Part shown: positions 10,239-22,162 of the stretch, one piece after another
Numbering within the stretch: position 1 is the stretch's first letter
Layout of the letters: each line of letters begins with the position of its first letter
Assembly (NCBI GenBank): GCA_003024175.1
Contig: MDYQ01000009.1
Span: forward strand, 1-64,000
Source: Planoprotostelium fungivorum
Lineage: Eukaryota > Evosea > Variosea > Cavosteliida > Cavosteliaceae
Direction: 5' to 3'
DNA: 64,000 nucleotides
Notes under the pieces: generated by a model
Database searches by the model: none
What the model was told of the DNA's origin: nothing
The model's input: only the letters and a program-made list of their open reading frames with translations
Position numbers and translations under genes: made by a program

Positions 10239-11491
10239 ATCTTGAGCGGGTAAAAAGAGGCAGAAGATAGGTGATCTGATCGTCACCATCACATCATGAC
10301 GACGGTGATCTCGAGGTCTATTGCTAAAGAATGTGTGGTCGTCTTCGCGTCCAAACTGGTCCCAGATCACGTTAGCTGAGCTGAATTCTATTCTAACGAA
10401 CACGTGATTCGGTTTTTCCGGTTGGTAGTCAAAAGGTGCATTGAGAATGGATCACTTCTCTCCCGGCTTCTGGAATATGCATGACAAAAAAATTAGTGAT
10501 CCAAATGCATGGACACCAACCAGAAAAACCAAATCACGTGTTCGGATTGCACCCAAAAAAGGTGAAATTGAGAGACAGACCAGAACCTGTGACAAATGTA
10601 ACTGGCCTGGAATAAAACCGAGTCAGGTGGTGGAGAGGTTCTCGTAATGCTCCAGCAGACTTCGTAACTGCTCCAATCGATCTAAGACTATCTCACAATC
10701 GAACAGATCTAGTGTGACAATCCCACTACATCGAGGATGACGTCATCAACACGAGAGGCTCAAGGCGCAGAGTAAAAGATTTGATAGCAACCCGTAGCTC
10801 ATTTATGACCCACGACCGACTTATAGCATGTAACACATATTAAGAAATAATATAATACTCTTAAGTGTGCTACAGCTGTAAACCGGCCATTGCATCATCA
10901 CATCCGGCTGTCAGATGTGAAAGATGATCTGCAGATTCAATCTGTTGAACTTCCCTGAATAGGATGATCCTCTTCGACGCTTGGGAATCTGCGAGATCAT
11001 TTCTAAATCACACAAGAGAGAGAAGAAGCATGGACAGCGAGCAGGAGATCCTGAGCAGACGCCTGAGAAAGGCCACACCATTCCGCTTCGAGACGACGAC
11101 TAGCCTGCAAGAGAGAGTCGCCATCGTCTTTCCCTCTTCCCACCCACTTTTTGGAGAGAAGAAGCGAGTGATGGATCTTCCATGATTGGACACCTCTACG
11201 TGCCCATGGTATCGAATAAGACACGTTGCGACCAGATGAGCTTCACACTTTGGAACGGAAACCGGCTGGCCCATCTAGAACGAAACGGCTATACATAAAT
11301 TGAATATACGCTGTAAGCTGCTCTGTTTTTAGAAGATCAACTTGTGAAATAACTCCCGCATTGAACCAGTTCACGTCTTGTTCTGTACGTTCACAGTCAC
11401 TCTATTGGCTGCGAAAATGAAATGTTTCAAATCTTCTACAACGAAAGCGGAAGAATCCACATCACAGACGTCGCCAGGGACATAGTTGAGG
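10239..11491. other. Intergenic region with a MITE-like foldback
   Basis: About 1.25 kb between the Zn2Cys6 gene and TRAPPC8. It contains the foldback at 10397-10544 and a TGACGTCA core near 10740. A 51-codon frame from the ATG at 11030 is open but has no recognisable similarity, and I do not call it a gene. The end of the interval is the TRAPPC8 5' flank. Confidence 0.55.
10397..10544 (+). mobile_element. MITE-like foldback transposon, copy A
   Basis: Terminal inverted repeats of 30 bp (10397-10426 and 10515-10544) match at 28 of 30 positions; both begin CGAACACGTGATT. The 148-bp interior is shared, in opposite orientation, with 30550-30675. It encodes no transposase. I could not define a target-site duplication. 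An open frame crossing it (MDHFSPGFWNMHD...) is partly preserved in the other copy, but there it carries amino-acid changes and a stop, so it is not treated as coding. Confidence 0.7.
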
Positions 11492-14400
11492 ATGAATCTC
11501 GACTTGAATGGATTGTCACATCTGGTCAAGAGCAACTTCATACCTGTTGTTCTTGTCATATACGATCCTTCAGCAGAGACCATCTGCCAGAAGAACAACC
11601 TCAACTTGGTCCAGCTGTTGTCCAAATTCTCGTTCAGTTTTCTGAACGAACAGACGAAAGGTGAGCGACGAGCTCGCATTTTGCATTTCTGTCTTAAATC
11701 ATCTTGGCCTGCACATCTCTATACATTTTGATACGATACAATCCAATTCTATAAGTCATATTTTCAACGTCGTTCGCTCGAATTTAATGTGTCTCCATAT
11801 CTGACCCATCACCTAACATCACCTACCAGTCAAGACAATTGGAGAGCAGCCGTATGATATCAGAGGATTCCAAGTCCGGTTCACGAGTCTGAAAGAACTC
11901 GAAGTGAGATGCAGTCCACCGGAGGAGCAGGAGCCCATGATCGACAATTATCTCACCCAAGTGAGGAGACAGACGCGAAATGAATCTCGTCAAAAACATC
12001 GCTCTCCACGGACACGATATTCAGTTCATCATCACCGAATCCATCTTCACCTCCTTCATCATCGAAACAACATTCACCTCTCACCAGAATTTAATTTGAT
12101 TTTATTTCAGATTTCCGCCCACCACGCAGAAGAGAGAACATACGGCAACGGCTCATCCATCACATCGGCATCGAACCTCATCGACTTCAAGACGGGTGAG
12201 TCATCTCTTCGCTCCATCACGTCCATCTCATCATGCACATCGACACATCATCAGCCGTCCTCGGTGGTGACCCAACACCTTGGTTCACTCACTATCGATG
12301 GCACTACCTGAGATCCCTCGGAGTTTCTGATACGGAGTTTTTTGAACACCCCGTGGCCGCACTCCTCGTTACTGGATCAAGCGTCAGCAACCCTAACGAG
12401 GTACAATTCCATACTTACATATTACACATTCACATATTTTAAATATTTTACATTTACTTTTTCTTATGATGTTGGTTCGTTTTTTCCCTTCCCATTAATA
12501 CATCATCATCATTTTTTATGATTGTGGGGAAGAGAAGAGATGATTCGGATAGGTGTTGATCAATTTGTTCAACGATAGAAATCCACCACAAATCTTCACG
12601 AAGGGTCTGATGGACACGAACATCACAAAGTTCTACCTCTTATTAGACGACGCACAGACCGAGAACACGGGGTGACGCATCTCACTCCGTCTACAACGTT
12701 GTAGATTGATCGAATATCAGTTACGCGAAGAAATTCGAAGAGATGAAAGTTACGTTCGAGAGGAGCAAGTGCCACATGTTACGTATCAACAACCTGACGG
12801 AGACGAATTTTCAGGGAAATTTCTTATCACCCCAAGACCTGAAGGATACGGAGAATTTCGTCAAAGAGCTCATCTTCAAGGGCGTTTTACCCACCATGGA
12901 GCGTAACGTACTTACCCTCAACGAATTTGTGAGTGAACGTTCATGCGATGATCACTCCGCGATCACCAGGATGATGATGAGCTTTCCTCATCGTCATGAC
13001 AGGTGATCAACACCCGTAATCGAGGTATTGGAGGACAGATCAGAGGATGGTTCGGATTATCGAATAAGAAGAAGGGTAACACACCCGGAGCTTTCGCAGA
13101 GAAAGAGACGACCGAGACAGTCAATCCAACGGGTTCCGCTTATTCTTTCAATTCAGTCGAGAGCAGCCAGAAGAGGTGACAATCGAAATCCTCTTCTATT
13201 CGACCTACTCGATGTCTTATATACGCATACTCTAAAAATAGAACCACCATCGCTCGTGCACGTCTTTCGTAACCACTGAGACTCGGTTGTAGATTGGCGG
13301 ATTACTTATTCATGCTGCAAGACTATACAGAGGCTTTGAACATGTACAGAAACTCATCGAAAGACTATTCAAACGACAAAGCGTGGAGATGGTTGGCCGC
13401 AGGGTCAGAAATGGCTGGCTTGGCATCTTTCCTCCTGGATCCTTCCAGGAAAGATCCTGAAAGTTTCTTCGAAAACGCTTACGTACACTACTACAAGGGT
13501 AGGTCACGTGACCGAGAGAAGCTGACGCGTTGTAGATGGAGCCCTGCGATTTGCGGTTCGTACTGCCTTCTTCTGTGCTGAGCTGCTCAAATTGAAAGGA
13601 CAATTCGTTACGGCCGGTAACAAATTGGCCAACACTGCGATCGATCTGGTGAGTATCTACACCGTTGTAGACGAAATAATATTTATCCATATAGGAGCAC
13701 AATCAGTTGTGTAGTGCCATGCTGTACGAACAGGCGGCCTTTGCATTTCTCAATGCAGATCACGGTAGAAAATTCTCTTTCCGCATCGTACAATCTGGTT
13801 CAGCTTTTCTCAACGCCAACCAACCTGTTCACAGCTTCAGGTCCTCGATCTATTTTCAGCCTCCTCTGAAATATCTCAGGTGTTTCAGTACCATCCAACC
13901 GATGTACCAGAAGAGACAGTGGCAAGACATCAACGACGAAGTCAATTTCCTGTTGGCCAGGAGCAGCTTCTTATTAGACAAGTCTGATCTCGCTTCCTTC
14001 CACATCCGACAACTGTTAGAACACAACGATCAGAGTCCATTCAAGCAGAGCTCTTACCTGAGAGAATTCCTCCACATCTGCAGAAAGGTGTGACGTCGCA
14101 TGTCACGAAATCTCACCGAAATTTCGCAGAACATGGACGAGAGCAAGATCGACAGACTACAACTCCCCCTTCCTGCCATTCGCAGCGATACGGTCGTCGC
14201 ATTTTTGAGAGATTATCCTCCCAGGTCACCCATACAGGAGATGTGGAATTCGATGGAGGAGAGTTTAACGGAGACGGGCTTGAAGAAATTTGGAAGGGAG
14301 AAGAAGAAGCCAAAGGGGCTACCCAGACTGGCCGTCCTCGGCGGTGAGACATTTATTTCATTTTATTCTTTTCGTACTGGCGGATGGCTGATGGCAATGC

Positions 14401-16829
14401 AGAACCGGTTTACGTTGAGATCGAATTGCAGAATCCGCTGCAGATCCCCCTTCAATTCACACAGATGAAGTTGAACGCCACACACAAGGGGGAGACAGAC
14501 GGAGAGGGGGTGAGGGTCCGGAGTGGCTCGTTGTAGATTGACATGACCCAGGTGGAAGTACCGTTCTCGACGACACAATTCGATCTACTCCTGACACCCA
14601 ACGAGTGCACGAAGGTGACCCATCTACAACTCGACATTTATTCTCCATAAACATGAAATCGAAATAAATTCGATTTCCATCCTCATTTTCACAGACCCGC
14701 TTCTGCATCACCCCTCTCGCCGAGGGAGAGCTCCACATCAGCTCCATCGACTACGTGTTATGCTCCACCATTCCAGGAACACAGAACATAGAACTTCCCA
14801 AGCGCCGCCTCAACAACACGCATCAGGAGAAGAGGGGAATCTTCTACGAGAACAACACGGACCTCACGTTAAGAGTCACCTCTTCGATGCCGCTGCTCGA
14901 CGTCCACGTCGAAGACTTTCCGGTGGCCATGGTGCAGGGACAAGTGAGATGCCTGCAGATGCTTCTGAAAAATTCCGGGAAATCTGCGTTGAAGAACGTG
15001 AGGTGCAAATTCTTGTACCCGGCCTTCTTTCACTTTGGAGAGATCGAGAGACAGAGTGAGATCTCGAATTAAGAATTTGGGTCGTTGTAGATTGACGGGG
15101 GACAGCCGAGGACGGTAGCTTGGTGAAACTTCAAGTTGAAAAATTGGAACCCGGCGAGGAAATTTCTCTTCCCCTTTGGGTGAGAGCGCACAAGGTTGGA
15201 AATTTCAGCTTCCACTTCCTCTTCTCTTACCAGCCCGTGGTGAGTATCATTTGGCTCGTTGTAGATGATGACGTCATCAGGTCAACAATTCAGCCATGAA
15301 AAATCGATTCCATCGTTTCACGAAGCAAATGAAAGTGTTACCCTCCATCAAGGTGCGATATTTCCACGAATTTTCTGCAAAATCCACACGAAATCTCGGC
15401 TACATCTCACCCCTCGCAGGTCTCAGCGACTTCGAGCGTGTCCTACTCCTCCCTGAACGCTTACCTCCTCAATTTAGAGGTGAGTCGTCACCTTGCACTA
15501 TGTCTGATGTCTGACAGGTGACGAATCTGACGTCCATCAAAGAGGAAGGATCCAGCCGAATCGTGGACGATTTCGAATTGGTCAGCATCTCGTCTGTCAG
15601 CCCCGGGTGGATCGTACAACCCTTATCCCACGAGTGAGTTTTCGCGTTGTAGATGGAATTTTCGCTGAAATGGAATAGTGAGGAGGGTAAGATGTTCAAG
15701 CTCAGCCCGGAGCAGACGACCAACTTATTTTTCCGGATTATTCCGGCCAACAAGGAGAGCCCCACGGAAAACGGTAAATCATCCGAACAATCTTCCGGTC
15801 ATCTACAACGAGGCTGAAGATTTTATTCAGGTCTATATCACACGAAACACCAGCTGCTGAACGTCAACGAAGAAGAAATCCCTTCACAGGAACTCTTGGA
15901 GAGAGAAAAGTTGACGATAGAGATGAAAGATAGAAAGAGAAACAATGCACACAAGGACAACAACATGGACCTCGTTATATCGTGGAGAACTACCGCAGAT
16001 TTCAACAGTCTGAAGGCGGCTTATGGAGGACACACCGCACCCAGCTCCGTGAAAGATGAGGTAGATACGACTTTAATCCATTTCATCCCATTTTATTTCC
16101 ACCTTCACTAGATTTCATTCTATTTCATTCTATTTCATTCTCATCTTTCACTTGTTCTAAAGACTGAACGAATCAGGTTCGAGGGCAGCAGAACATTTGT
16201 TTCGTACCTTTCTTGTCTCCTGCTACGGTGGATCAGACTCTATCTGAATCAGAAGACAACGCCCTGAGATTCTCCATCGAGTCACCCAGAAAGGTTATCC
16301 ACGACTTCTCTCAAGACATGTGAGTCATCATGGCCCATCATCATCATCCATCAGCCACATGATGCGATCTGACGTGACAAAAGTCTCTGCATGGTTCCCG
16401 TTGTTTTTCACGTTAGTAACATCTCTGCGAAACCTCTCACTTTCAGTCTCGAAACTCTGAAGCCACACGAGGATCTTTCATCATCAGCCGCTGCAGGGTG
16501 ACATCACCATCATCGACATCCCATCATCAATTGACACAAGATAGAACTCCTCCCGTTTCAAAGAGGTCGGCTTACTTTTGGGCTGACACAACATTCCACA
16601 TGGTCCACGATCTGATGCCAGATACGTCGGTGTCGTTAGACATGAGTGTCTGTTTCTCATCGCCAGGTGTCTTCAATCTGAACCGTTACAAGTTCAGTAT
16701 CAAAGACGACAAGAGGAGGTGGGATGATGAAAAGATGGATGATGATGACACGTGTGCAGGAACGCTGGAGATATCTATTCGAACTACCAACACATATTGA
16801 CTGTGGAGGATAAGAATGAGAATAATTAA
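11492..16829 (+). CDS. TRAPPC8: TRAPP complex subunit 8 (Trs85-like)
   Basis: About 20 exons over 5.3 kb. The N-terminus (FIPVVLVIYDPSAETICQKN) and TIGEQPYDIRGFQVRF, DPTPWFTHYRWHYLRSLG, YALLLDD-like and NLTETNFQG segments match TRAPPC8. So do the central LADYLFMLQDYTEALNMY, LLKLKGQFV and CSAMLYEQAAFAF motifs and the C-terminal PRLAVLGG, IYVEIELQNPL, LNNTHQEKRG and beta-sandwich repeats. TRAPPC8 defines TRAPPIII, a Rab1/Ypt1 exchange factor acting in ER-Golgi traffic and autophagy. Several introns carry the CGTTGTAG motif. The final exon is uncertain: splicing a 41-nt intron near 16719 gives the stop at 16829, while reading through gives a stop at 16800. The start is the first ATG before the conserved block. 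Confidence 0.9.
12690..12705. repeat. 16-bp intronic palindrome containing CGTTGTAG
   Basis: TCTACAACGTTGTAGA lies inside a TRAPPC8 intron, about 14 nt before the 3' splice site. The identical word occurs in introns of MYG1 (38302-38317) and the H-lectin-RING gene (54001-54016). Near copies with one change are in TRAPPC8 (13658-13673) and MEMO1 (44937-44952). Confidence 0.8.
15266..15279. repeat. TGATGACGTCATCA palindrome overlapping an intron 3' end
   Basis: This perfect 14-bp palindrome sits at the 3' end of a 41-nt TRAPPC8 intron (15240-15280), directly after a CGTTGTAG motif. The two recurrent intron words therefore occur side by side, and the acceptor CAG overlaps the palindrome. Confidence 0.75.
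16111..16140. repeat. Three-unit 10-bp tandem repeat in an intron
   Basis: The unit TATTTCATTC is repeated three times (the first copy starts GA instead of TA). It lies in a pyrimidine-rich TRAPPC8 intron and probably reflects slippage. Confidence 0.7.
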
Positions 16830-18794
16830 ATCTTTTTGTTATAGATCATCTCGCGTGTAACCCCCATCACCATCATCTACATCAAAGTAATCGGCTCTCG
16901 AAACTTTCTAGAATACAACTTTCATTTCGAGTGGTGTGTCCTCCCCACGATCCTCCATCTCATCACATTAACTAGTGTCCATCGTCTTGCATCATTCCAC
17001 CTCTCACCTTGAGCATTCTGACGGCCATCTTAACGGCCACCCTGCAGAACGGATGAGAACACATCCCTTTACAGCTCTATCGATACCACCATTCCTTCTA
17101 GGTGCGATGAGAGACTGATGTACGACCCTTCGTCATCTCAAACAAGTTATGAAAGAGAGAAAGACAATACGAAGGAAAACAGATCCGGCCCAGTTCAATT
17201 TATTCAAAGTCGTCATCTTCGTCCGCAGTGTGTGTCTGTGATCGTCTCACGGCACAATGAGAAAGAGTAGGAACGCCGACGCTCTACCTGGGCTGGGTAC
17301 GGCCATACTCCGTACACCACAGCCTCGTCAGACACTCGCCTGCCTTCACCGTAGAGACCCTCGAAAGGGTTGCTCCACTCCGGCCAGATTCGATCACTTT
17401 CGTGACTTCATCATCTGTGCGGTCGATGCGATGACACACGCTCTTCTGCCCGAAGGCATACTGGCCGTGCATCATCCATCGGTTGTCGGTCTGACTCCTG
17501 GTAGCAGCCTCGTCACCTCACATCGCCAAGTCAGGGACAACAGTCTGTGTTCATCCTCGAAAGGAGAGCTGACGCTACTTGTGATCACTGTCGTTTGACT
17601 TGGTCGTTGGAGGTGGCTGGGGACACGTTCTTGTCTTCTCTCGTGCACTTGTGAGGGTCCTCTTGTGGGTGTGGTGTCCAGATGGAAGATTAGAGTGTTG
17701 ATCTTGTCACAGTCGGTGGCAGTGAAGAAGTTGGCTCTTGGTGGTATCCCAGTGAGGTTCCAAAGAGGATGTAAGCCCATGTGTTCTTGATCAGAAGAGA
17801 GCTTGTGGAGGAATGCATTCGACCGTTGCGACTTGTGTCTCAATGAAGATCCAAGTGAGGATGTTCCATGGTTGTTGTGGCTGTGAAGCTGTTGTTGGCT
17901 TGTTCCTCTGTGTGCTAAGCAGAAAATGATTTGCCGGAACCGCTAACCGTTTCAGTCCTCCTTCTTCGGCTCTTTAACGTGATCATGACGTTAACAACCG
18001 TGAAAATCAAAGAACTCGGCGGATTTTTCAAGTCACGTGACCGGGCGTTCCGCCCTACGGGTCCAGGTCTCCTAAAGGCAGACCGATGGTGCATTCCGAT
18101 ACCGATGGCTCATCTAGATGGGATAGGATCTCTTTCTGAGACTCTGTTGCTTCTCCCTGGAATAAGACATCAATTGATCTAAACATTCAGAATATGTATG
18201 CATACAGTATGTGAGCTCGTCGCGATCGAGAAAACGAGAGCCAAGTATGGATCAATCGCCAAAGGCATTTGATCTCACAAGTCGTGTCTAACGTATCTGA
18301 AGCAATGAACACACTAATTGATTCTAGTAGAGGGATTCACACAATTCTTCATTTCTTCTTCATTTATCTGTGACATGACTAGTCGAAGGGAGACCGTTCG
18401 ATGCCACCCTTCGCAGTGATGAATACTGATCTAAAAGTGTTTCACATAGCTCCGTCTCTATTTCATTCAACAAGTTTGATCTCATCGTCTAACCGTTGAA
18501 AATTACGCAGTATTTTTACCGTTACGATTCCGCCGACGTGGAAGTCTTCCAATCGATATAGATATTGTATAGGTTCGACGTCGTCGATGTGACCAATGCC
18601 ATCGGTCACTCCTCCTGCCTATTCAGGGAGAGTTGTAGATGGATCAGACTCACCAGCACTACCACCCCCTCATCTTTCTCTTCCATGGAAGTCAAAACAC
18701 AACTCTTCTAGTGGAATTACTTTCCATTCGTCTCCTTTGTTCAACAGGCAATCGACGCAGAGACGAAGTGATGCCCCTGATACCTTATCTACAT
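16830..18794. other. Sparse interval between TRAPPC8 and an unknown minus-strand gene
   Basis: Almost 2 kb in which the only coding candidate I can support at all is the small minus-strand gene at 17200-17459. Open frames of 80-125 codons exist on both strands between 17250 and 18180, but none shows a recognisable motif. No tRNA-like or rRNA-like sequence was seen. Confidence 0.5.
17200..17459 (-). CDS. Candidate small protein (about 57 aa) with acidic C-terminus
   Basis: On the minus strand, an ATG at 17459 followed by two candidate GT-AG introns (about 34 and 52 nt) gives one frame: MPSGRRAHESDRIWPEW, then NPFEGLYGEGRRVSDEA, then VVYGVWPYPAQTHTA and an acidic end, ADEDDDFE, before TAA. The phases of both junctions agree. 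The family is not recognised. Upstream exons may exist. Support is only frame continuity and a plausible acidic tail. Confidence 0.33.
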
Positions 18795-19466
18795 TTATTC
18801 ACACTTTACATTTCTGTGCAGCATATTTACACGAGACACACGCGAAGATGTGCCTCTCTTGTTCGGGCATTGCTTCCTGGCCAGTTGAACTTCGTTCGAA
18901 GTCAAGTGGGTCCGTCCGCAGTATCCATTATCCGTCTCGTACTCAACGGTGAAGCCCAGCCGCAGGGCCCTCAGATCACACTTGCCGCCGATCTTGACCG
19001 AGATGGGAGGTGTTCTGCCGTGGGGAATGGACAACAGCGCCTCTTTACCATACGGACCATAGAGGTGCGTCTGCTCGTGGCAGTGCAGAGGCGAGCCGTG
19101 GACGTCTAAGAGTCTGACAGAGACGGTGCAACGTTTCAGACGGTTGTTGAGGGGAGAGGACTGAAGAAGAGTCAGCGATGTGAGAAGAGATGCGATGAGA
19201 CTCACCGGGTGGAGCGCGATGACGGGTCTCGGTGTGAGGAAGCGGCTTTCTCCTTCGTATGATTTTCTCTGTCTTGTTTTGAGGGGCTCTAACAGCTGAA
19301 AGTCTTGATGCTGTTCGAAGGGGAGGAGCTCCTCTGATATAGCCTCATAGTGTTCCTCTTGTGAGTCGGATGACATTGTCACGGGGGCACACTCTTGAGC
19401 CCAAAGCTCATCGATCCACTGCATGACGAGCTGAATTGGAGGACCGGTGAATGACGTATCTTGCAT
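18795..19466 (-). CDS. Hypothetical protein, possibly a DNA-binding or beta-sandwich protein
   Basis: Two or more exons with a 45-nt intron at 19161-19205. The N-terminus reads MQDTSFTGPPIQL, followed by an acidic stretch. After the intron come LKRCTVSVRLLDVHGSPL, GPYGKEALLSIPHG, CDLRALRLGFTVEYETD and VQLARKQCPNKRG. The alternating hydrophobic pattern and the final basic Cys-containing end recall a beta-rich DNA-binding domain, but I do not recognise the family. AATAAA follows close to the stop. No signal peptide or membrane segment is visible. The last few codons may be altered by another intron. Confidence 0.5.
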   Translation of the reverse strand: MQDTSFTGPPIQLVMQWIDELWAQECAPVTMSSDSQEEHYEAISEELLPFEQHQDFQLLEPLKTRQRKSYEGESRFLTPRPVIALHPVSLIASLLTSLTLLQSSPLNNRLKRCTVSVRLLDVHGSPLHCHEQTHLYGPYGKEALLSIPHGRTPPISVKIGGKCDLRALRLGFTVEYETDNGYCGRTHLTSNEVQLARKQCPNKRGTSSRVSRVNMLHRNVKCE

Positions 19467-20306
19467 TTGCGTGTTTGTTCTTGTTCGTGTGGCTGATTAT
19501 GTGCACCAGTCGGACTATATCGTCCGTGTTCAACCGATCTAATGGTGTGGAAGGATCTGACAGGTTTATGATGAAATCATGGAGGTGAGGCCAAACGGAG
19601 GCCGTATCGGTCGTGGGTCAGGCTCCACAATTGGAATTGATACCCACCAAGTTTGCTTTTTGATGGAAATTTCAACGGTCCGTACGCTTCAGGAGTGCTT
19701 TTCTATCACGCGTGGGATTCATCGGTGGAAGCGTCACGCTAGCAGCCCAGCCGAAGTCTATTCATACGAAAACGATGGGAAATTGTATGTCTACTCCTCC
19801 CTGGGACGTTTGTAGCCGTGGGGATAACGCGATGACCTGTCAGTAGCTGGAAAAGGTGCTCCATGGTTACATTACTGTTGGTAACTGCTGTGACACACCC
19901 AACGCACGTCTTTGTATTAATAGGATGGTTGGATTACAATTCGAATCATTGCCGTCTCATGAGCCGAGCAGGAGATTTGATCGGTAAACCTCGTTTTCTG
20001 GTCGCCACTGAAGTCGATACTGATAGGACACCTCCCCCGAGACGAATATGAGATGAAGGTGTCTCGCGACCCGATGATGAAACATGCACCAATCTTCGTA
20101 ATCATTTCCGACACTGCGGAGCACCTGGCTGAGATTGAATGACTATCGTTACGTCTAACTCGAGAAGAAAAGAAGAAAGAAAGAAAACCGAAATCTTTCT
20201 CACTTTATTACAATGAGCCAATCACAATTCTTTCCTCAAAAAAAGCAACAACAGAGAACATCACCTACCCTCGTGATCCTGCAAGCTGTTATCTTGATTC
20301 AATATA
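19467..20306. other. Intergenic region upstream of SNU13
   Basis: About 840 bp. A 78-codon plus-strand frame starts at 19579 without recognisable features. The rest, including an A-rich stretch near 20165-20195, is probably 5' flank of the SNU13 gene. Confidence 0.45.
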
Positions 20307-20828
20307 ATGGTTCGTCATTTCGTTCATACCTATTCTCTGACTGACCTCTTCACCAGGCAGATTCTAACAGCAAAGTTTTTCCCCTCGCCGAAGGTACTCT
20401 GGCCAACCAGATCCTCGAGGTCGTCCAGCAAGCCAAGAACTACAACCAGCTGAAGAAGGGCGCCAACGAGGGTAAAAATTCATACATGATGAAAAGGCTC
20501 AATCTTTGCAGCCACCAAGGCTCTCAACCGTGCTATCGCTGAGTTCATCGTTCTGGCTGGTGATGCCACCCCCATCGAGATTCTGCTCCACCTTCCCCTC
20601 CTCTGCGAGGACAAGGTGTGTCATTCGATTGATAATGTTGATCCGAATGCTGATACATGATCACAGAATGTGCCCTACGTCTTTGTTCCCTCCAAGGTCG
20701 CTCTTGGACGTGCCACCGGAGTGACTCGCTCTGTCATCGCCGTTGCTGTCACCAGAAACGAAGGATCTCAGCTGAGCCAGCAGATCAACAATGTGAAGGA
20801 TGCTATCGAGAAGATGCTCATCAACTGA
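20307..20828 (+). CDS. SNU13: SNU13/NHP2L1 (15.5K) RNA-binding protein, L7Ae family
   Basis: Four exons. The first holds only the start codon ATG (20307-20309); the 47-nt intron 20310-20356 then leads into [15 protein letters not shown]. The rest is nearly textbook for the family: [71 protein letters not shown] and NEGSQL. This protein binds kink-turns in U4 snRNA and C/D box snoRNAs and nucleates the U4/U6.U5 tri-snRNP and C/D snoRNPs in the nucleus and nucleolus. The total of 127 residues fits the family. An in-frame continuation of upstream ATGs is not required, because splicing directly after ATG gives the conserved N-terminus. Confidence 0.93.
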
Positions 20829-21087
20829 GATGAGAGAATAATAGACTTGCGTTGAAGGGTGAAGAGAGTCGTTGATTTCAAGTCTTCGCCACCATCAGTT
20901 CAAGTTGTCATTCGCTTGCATTTGAGTCAATCGATCACATCACAACATTTTCGATGTGATTTGTGTTCACAGTTATAATATCACTGGCAAAGCAAAGCGA
21001 AAATGACGTCAAATATTGTCCAATCGTTTTGTGGTGCGGAAACAGCTCGCTGGCATTTTCCGATCTCACAATCATCGAGACCACGTG

Positions 21088-22162
21088 ATGAAGAACCTCA
21101 ATCAGATGTTACCCAAGAAGAACATCTTCTCTCATCTCCCACCGATGATCAGTCGTTTCTTTGGGTATAGGAAAGAGAAACCAAAGCCTCTTCCTATTCT
21201 CCTGACCATCTTTTGGTCTTTCATCGGGGCGTTTGGAGGTGTGTCTGTGGTGGAGGCCATCTTCTCTAGAGGTCCCGTCTTCATCGAACGGGGCGTCCCG
21301 ATGATTGTTGGTTCTTTCGTGAGGATCTCGAAAATGCAACGTCTGTCACTGATGATGTGAAGGGCGCCACTGCAGTACTCATCTATGGTGCCATCGATTC
21401 ACCTCTGGCACAACCACGGAACGTGATGGGTGGTCACATCATTGCGAGCGTGATCGGTGTCTCTATCACGAAACTGTTCGACATCAACTACGATGGCTCC
21501 ATCGAAGATCTCAGATGGTTGAACGGCGCTTTGGCTTGTGCAGTAACCATCGCTCTCACGCAGGTATCGATCATTCTGCATCGTGATTGACAGCTGTATC
21601 ATTCGTCCAGTTCACTAAGACGGTTCACCCACCGGCCGGAGCTACTGCACTTCTCGCGGCTACGAACGATCCAATACGAAGAGTGGGGTGGTATTACATC
21701 CCGGTGGTCATTCTATCTGCTGTCGTTATGCTGGCTGTCGCTCTCATCGTCAATAATATACAGAGGAGGTGGGATTGCGATGTCACGAGATGTGATTATA
21801 GAATGAAGCATGTAGATACCCCATCTATTGGTGGTCACCGGTGAAACCAGTGGTTACGAATGTATCTCAAGACATGGAGGTGCATCGACTATTCATCACA
21901 TCTGTCATCATCTCAAAATGGTTTACAGATGAAACCAACGGAATCGAAAGCCGAGACAGTGGTAGAGGTACCCGATGATCATCGAAGTTCGGAGGTCATC
22001 ACGATCAGCGGCACGACCGTTCGTCTCCCTCCCGGATTGATTCTTTCCCCTGAAGAGGTAGATGAGGACATGATCGCATGTCAGCCCACTGACGTGGTGC
22101 AGGAGCAGCTATTGAAGGGACTTCAGAACAAATTGAACGGCTACGATGTGAAGGAACAATAA
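21088..22162 (+). CDS. HPP family integral membrane protein
   Basis: Spliced exons give MISRFFGYRKEKPKPLPILL, a first TM (ILLTIFWSFIGAFGGVSVV), then GSFGATAVLIYGAIDSPLAQ, PRNVMGGHIIASVIGVS, NGALACAVTIALTQ, the signature HPPAGATALLAA, a last TM (IPVVILSAVVMLAVALIV) and NNIQRRYPIYWW. HPP proteins have four or five TMs; a plant plastid member is reported as a nitrite transporter, and most members are uncharacterised. A hydrophilic C-terminal tail of about 90 residues follows. The start at 21088 is the first ATG in the frame; non-ATG codons lie upstream. Introns are about 46-55 nt. Confidence 0.87.

Noticed and set aside
10441-10647. Open frame starting MDHFSPGFWNMHD as a gene
   Set aside because: It runs across the MITE-like element and its terminal repeat; the other copy has amino-acid changes and a stop, so no coding constraint is seen.
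14511-14537. A 27-nt TRAPPC8 intron ending at CGTTGTAG
   Set aside because: An acceptor 15 nt further on keeps the same frame and gives a 42-nt intron of normal length, so the shorter reading is not needed.
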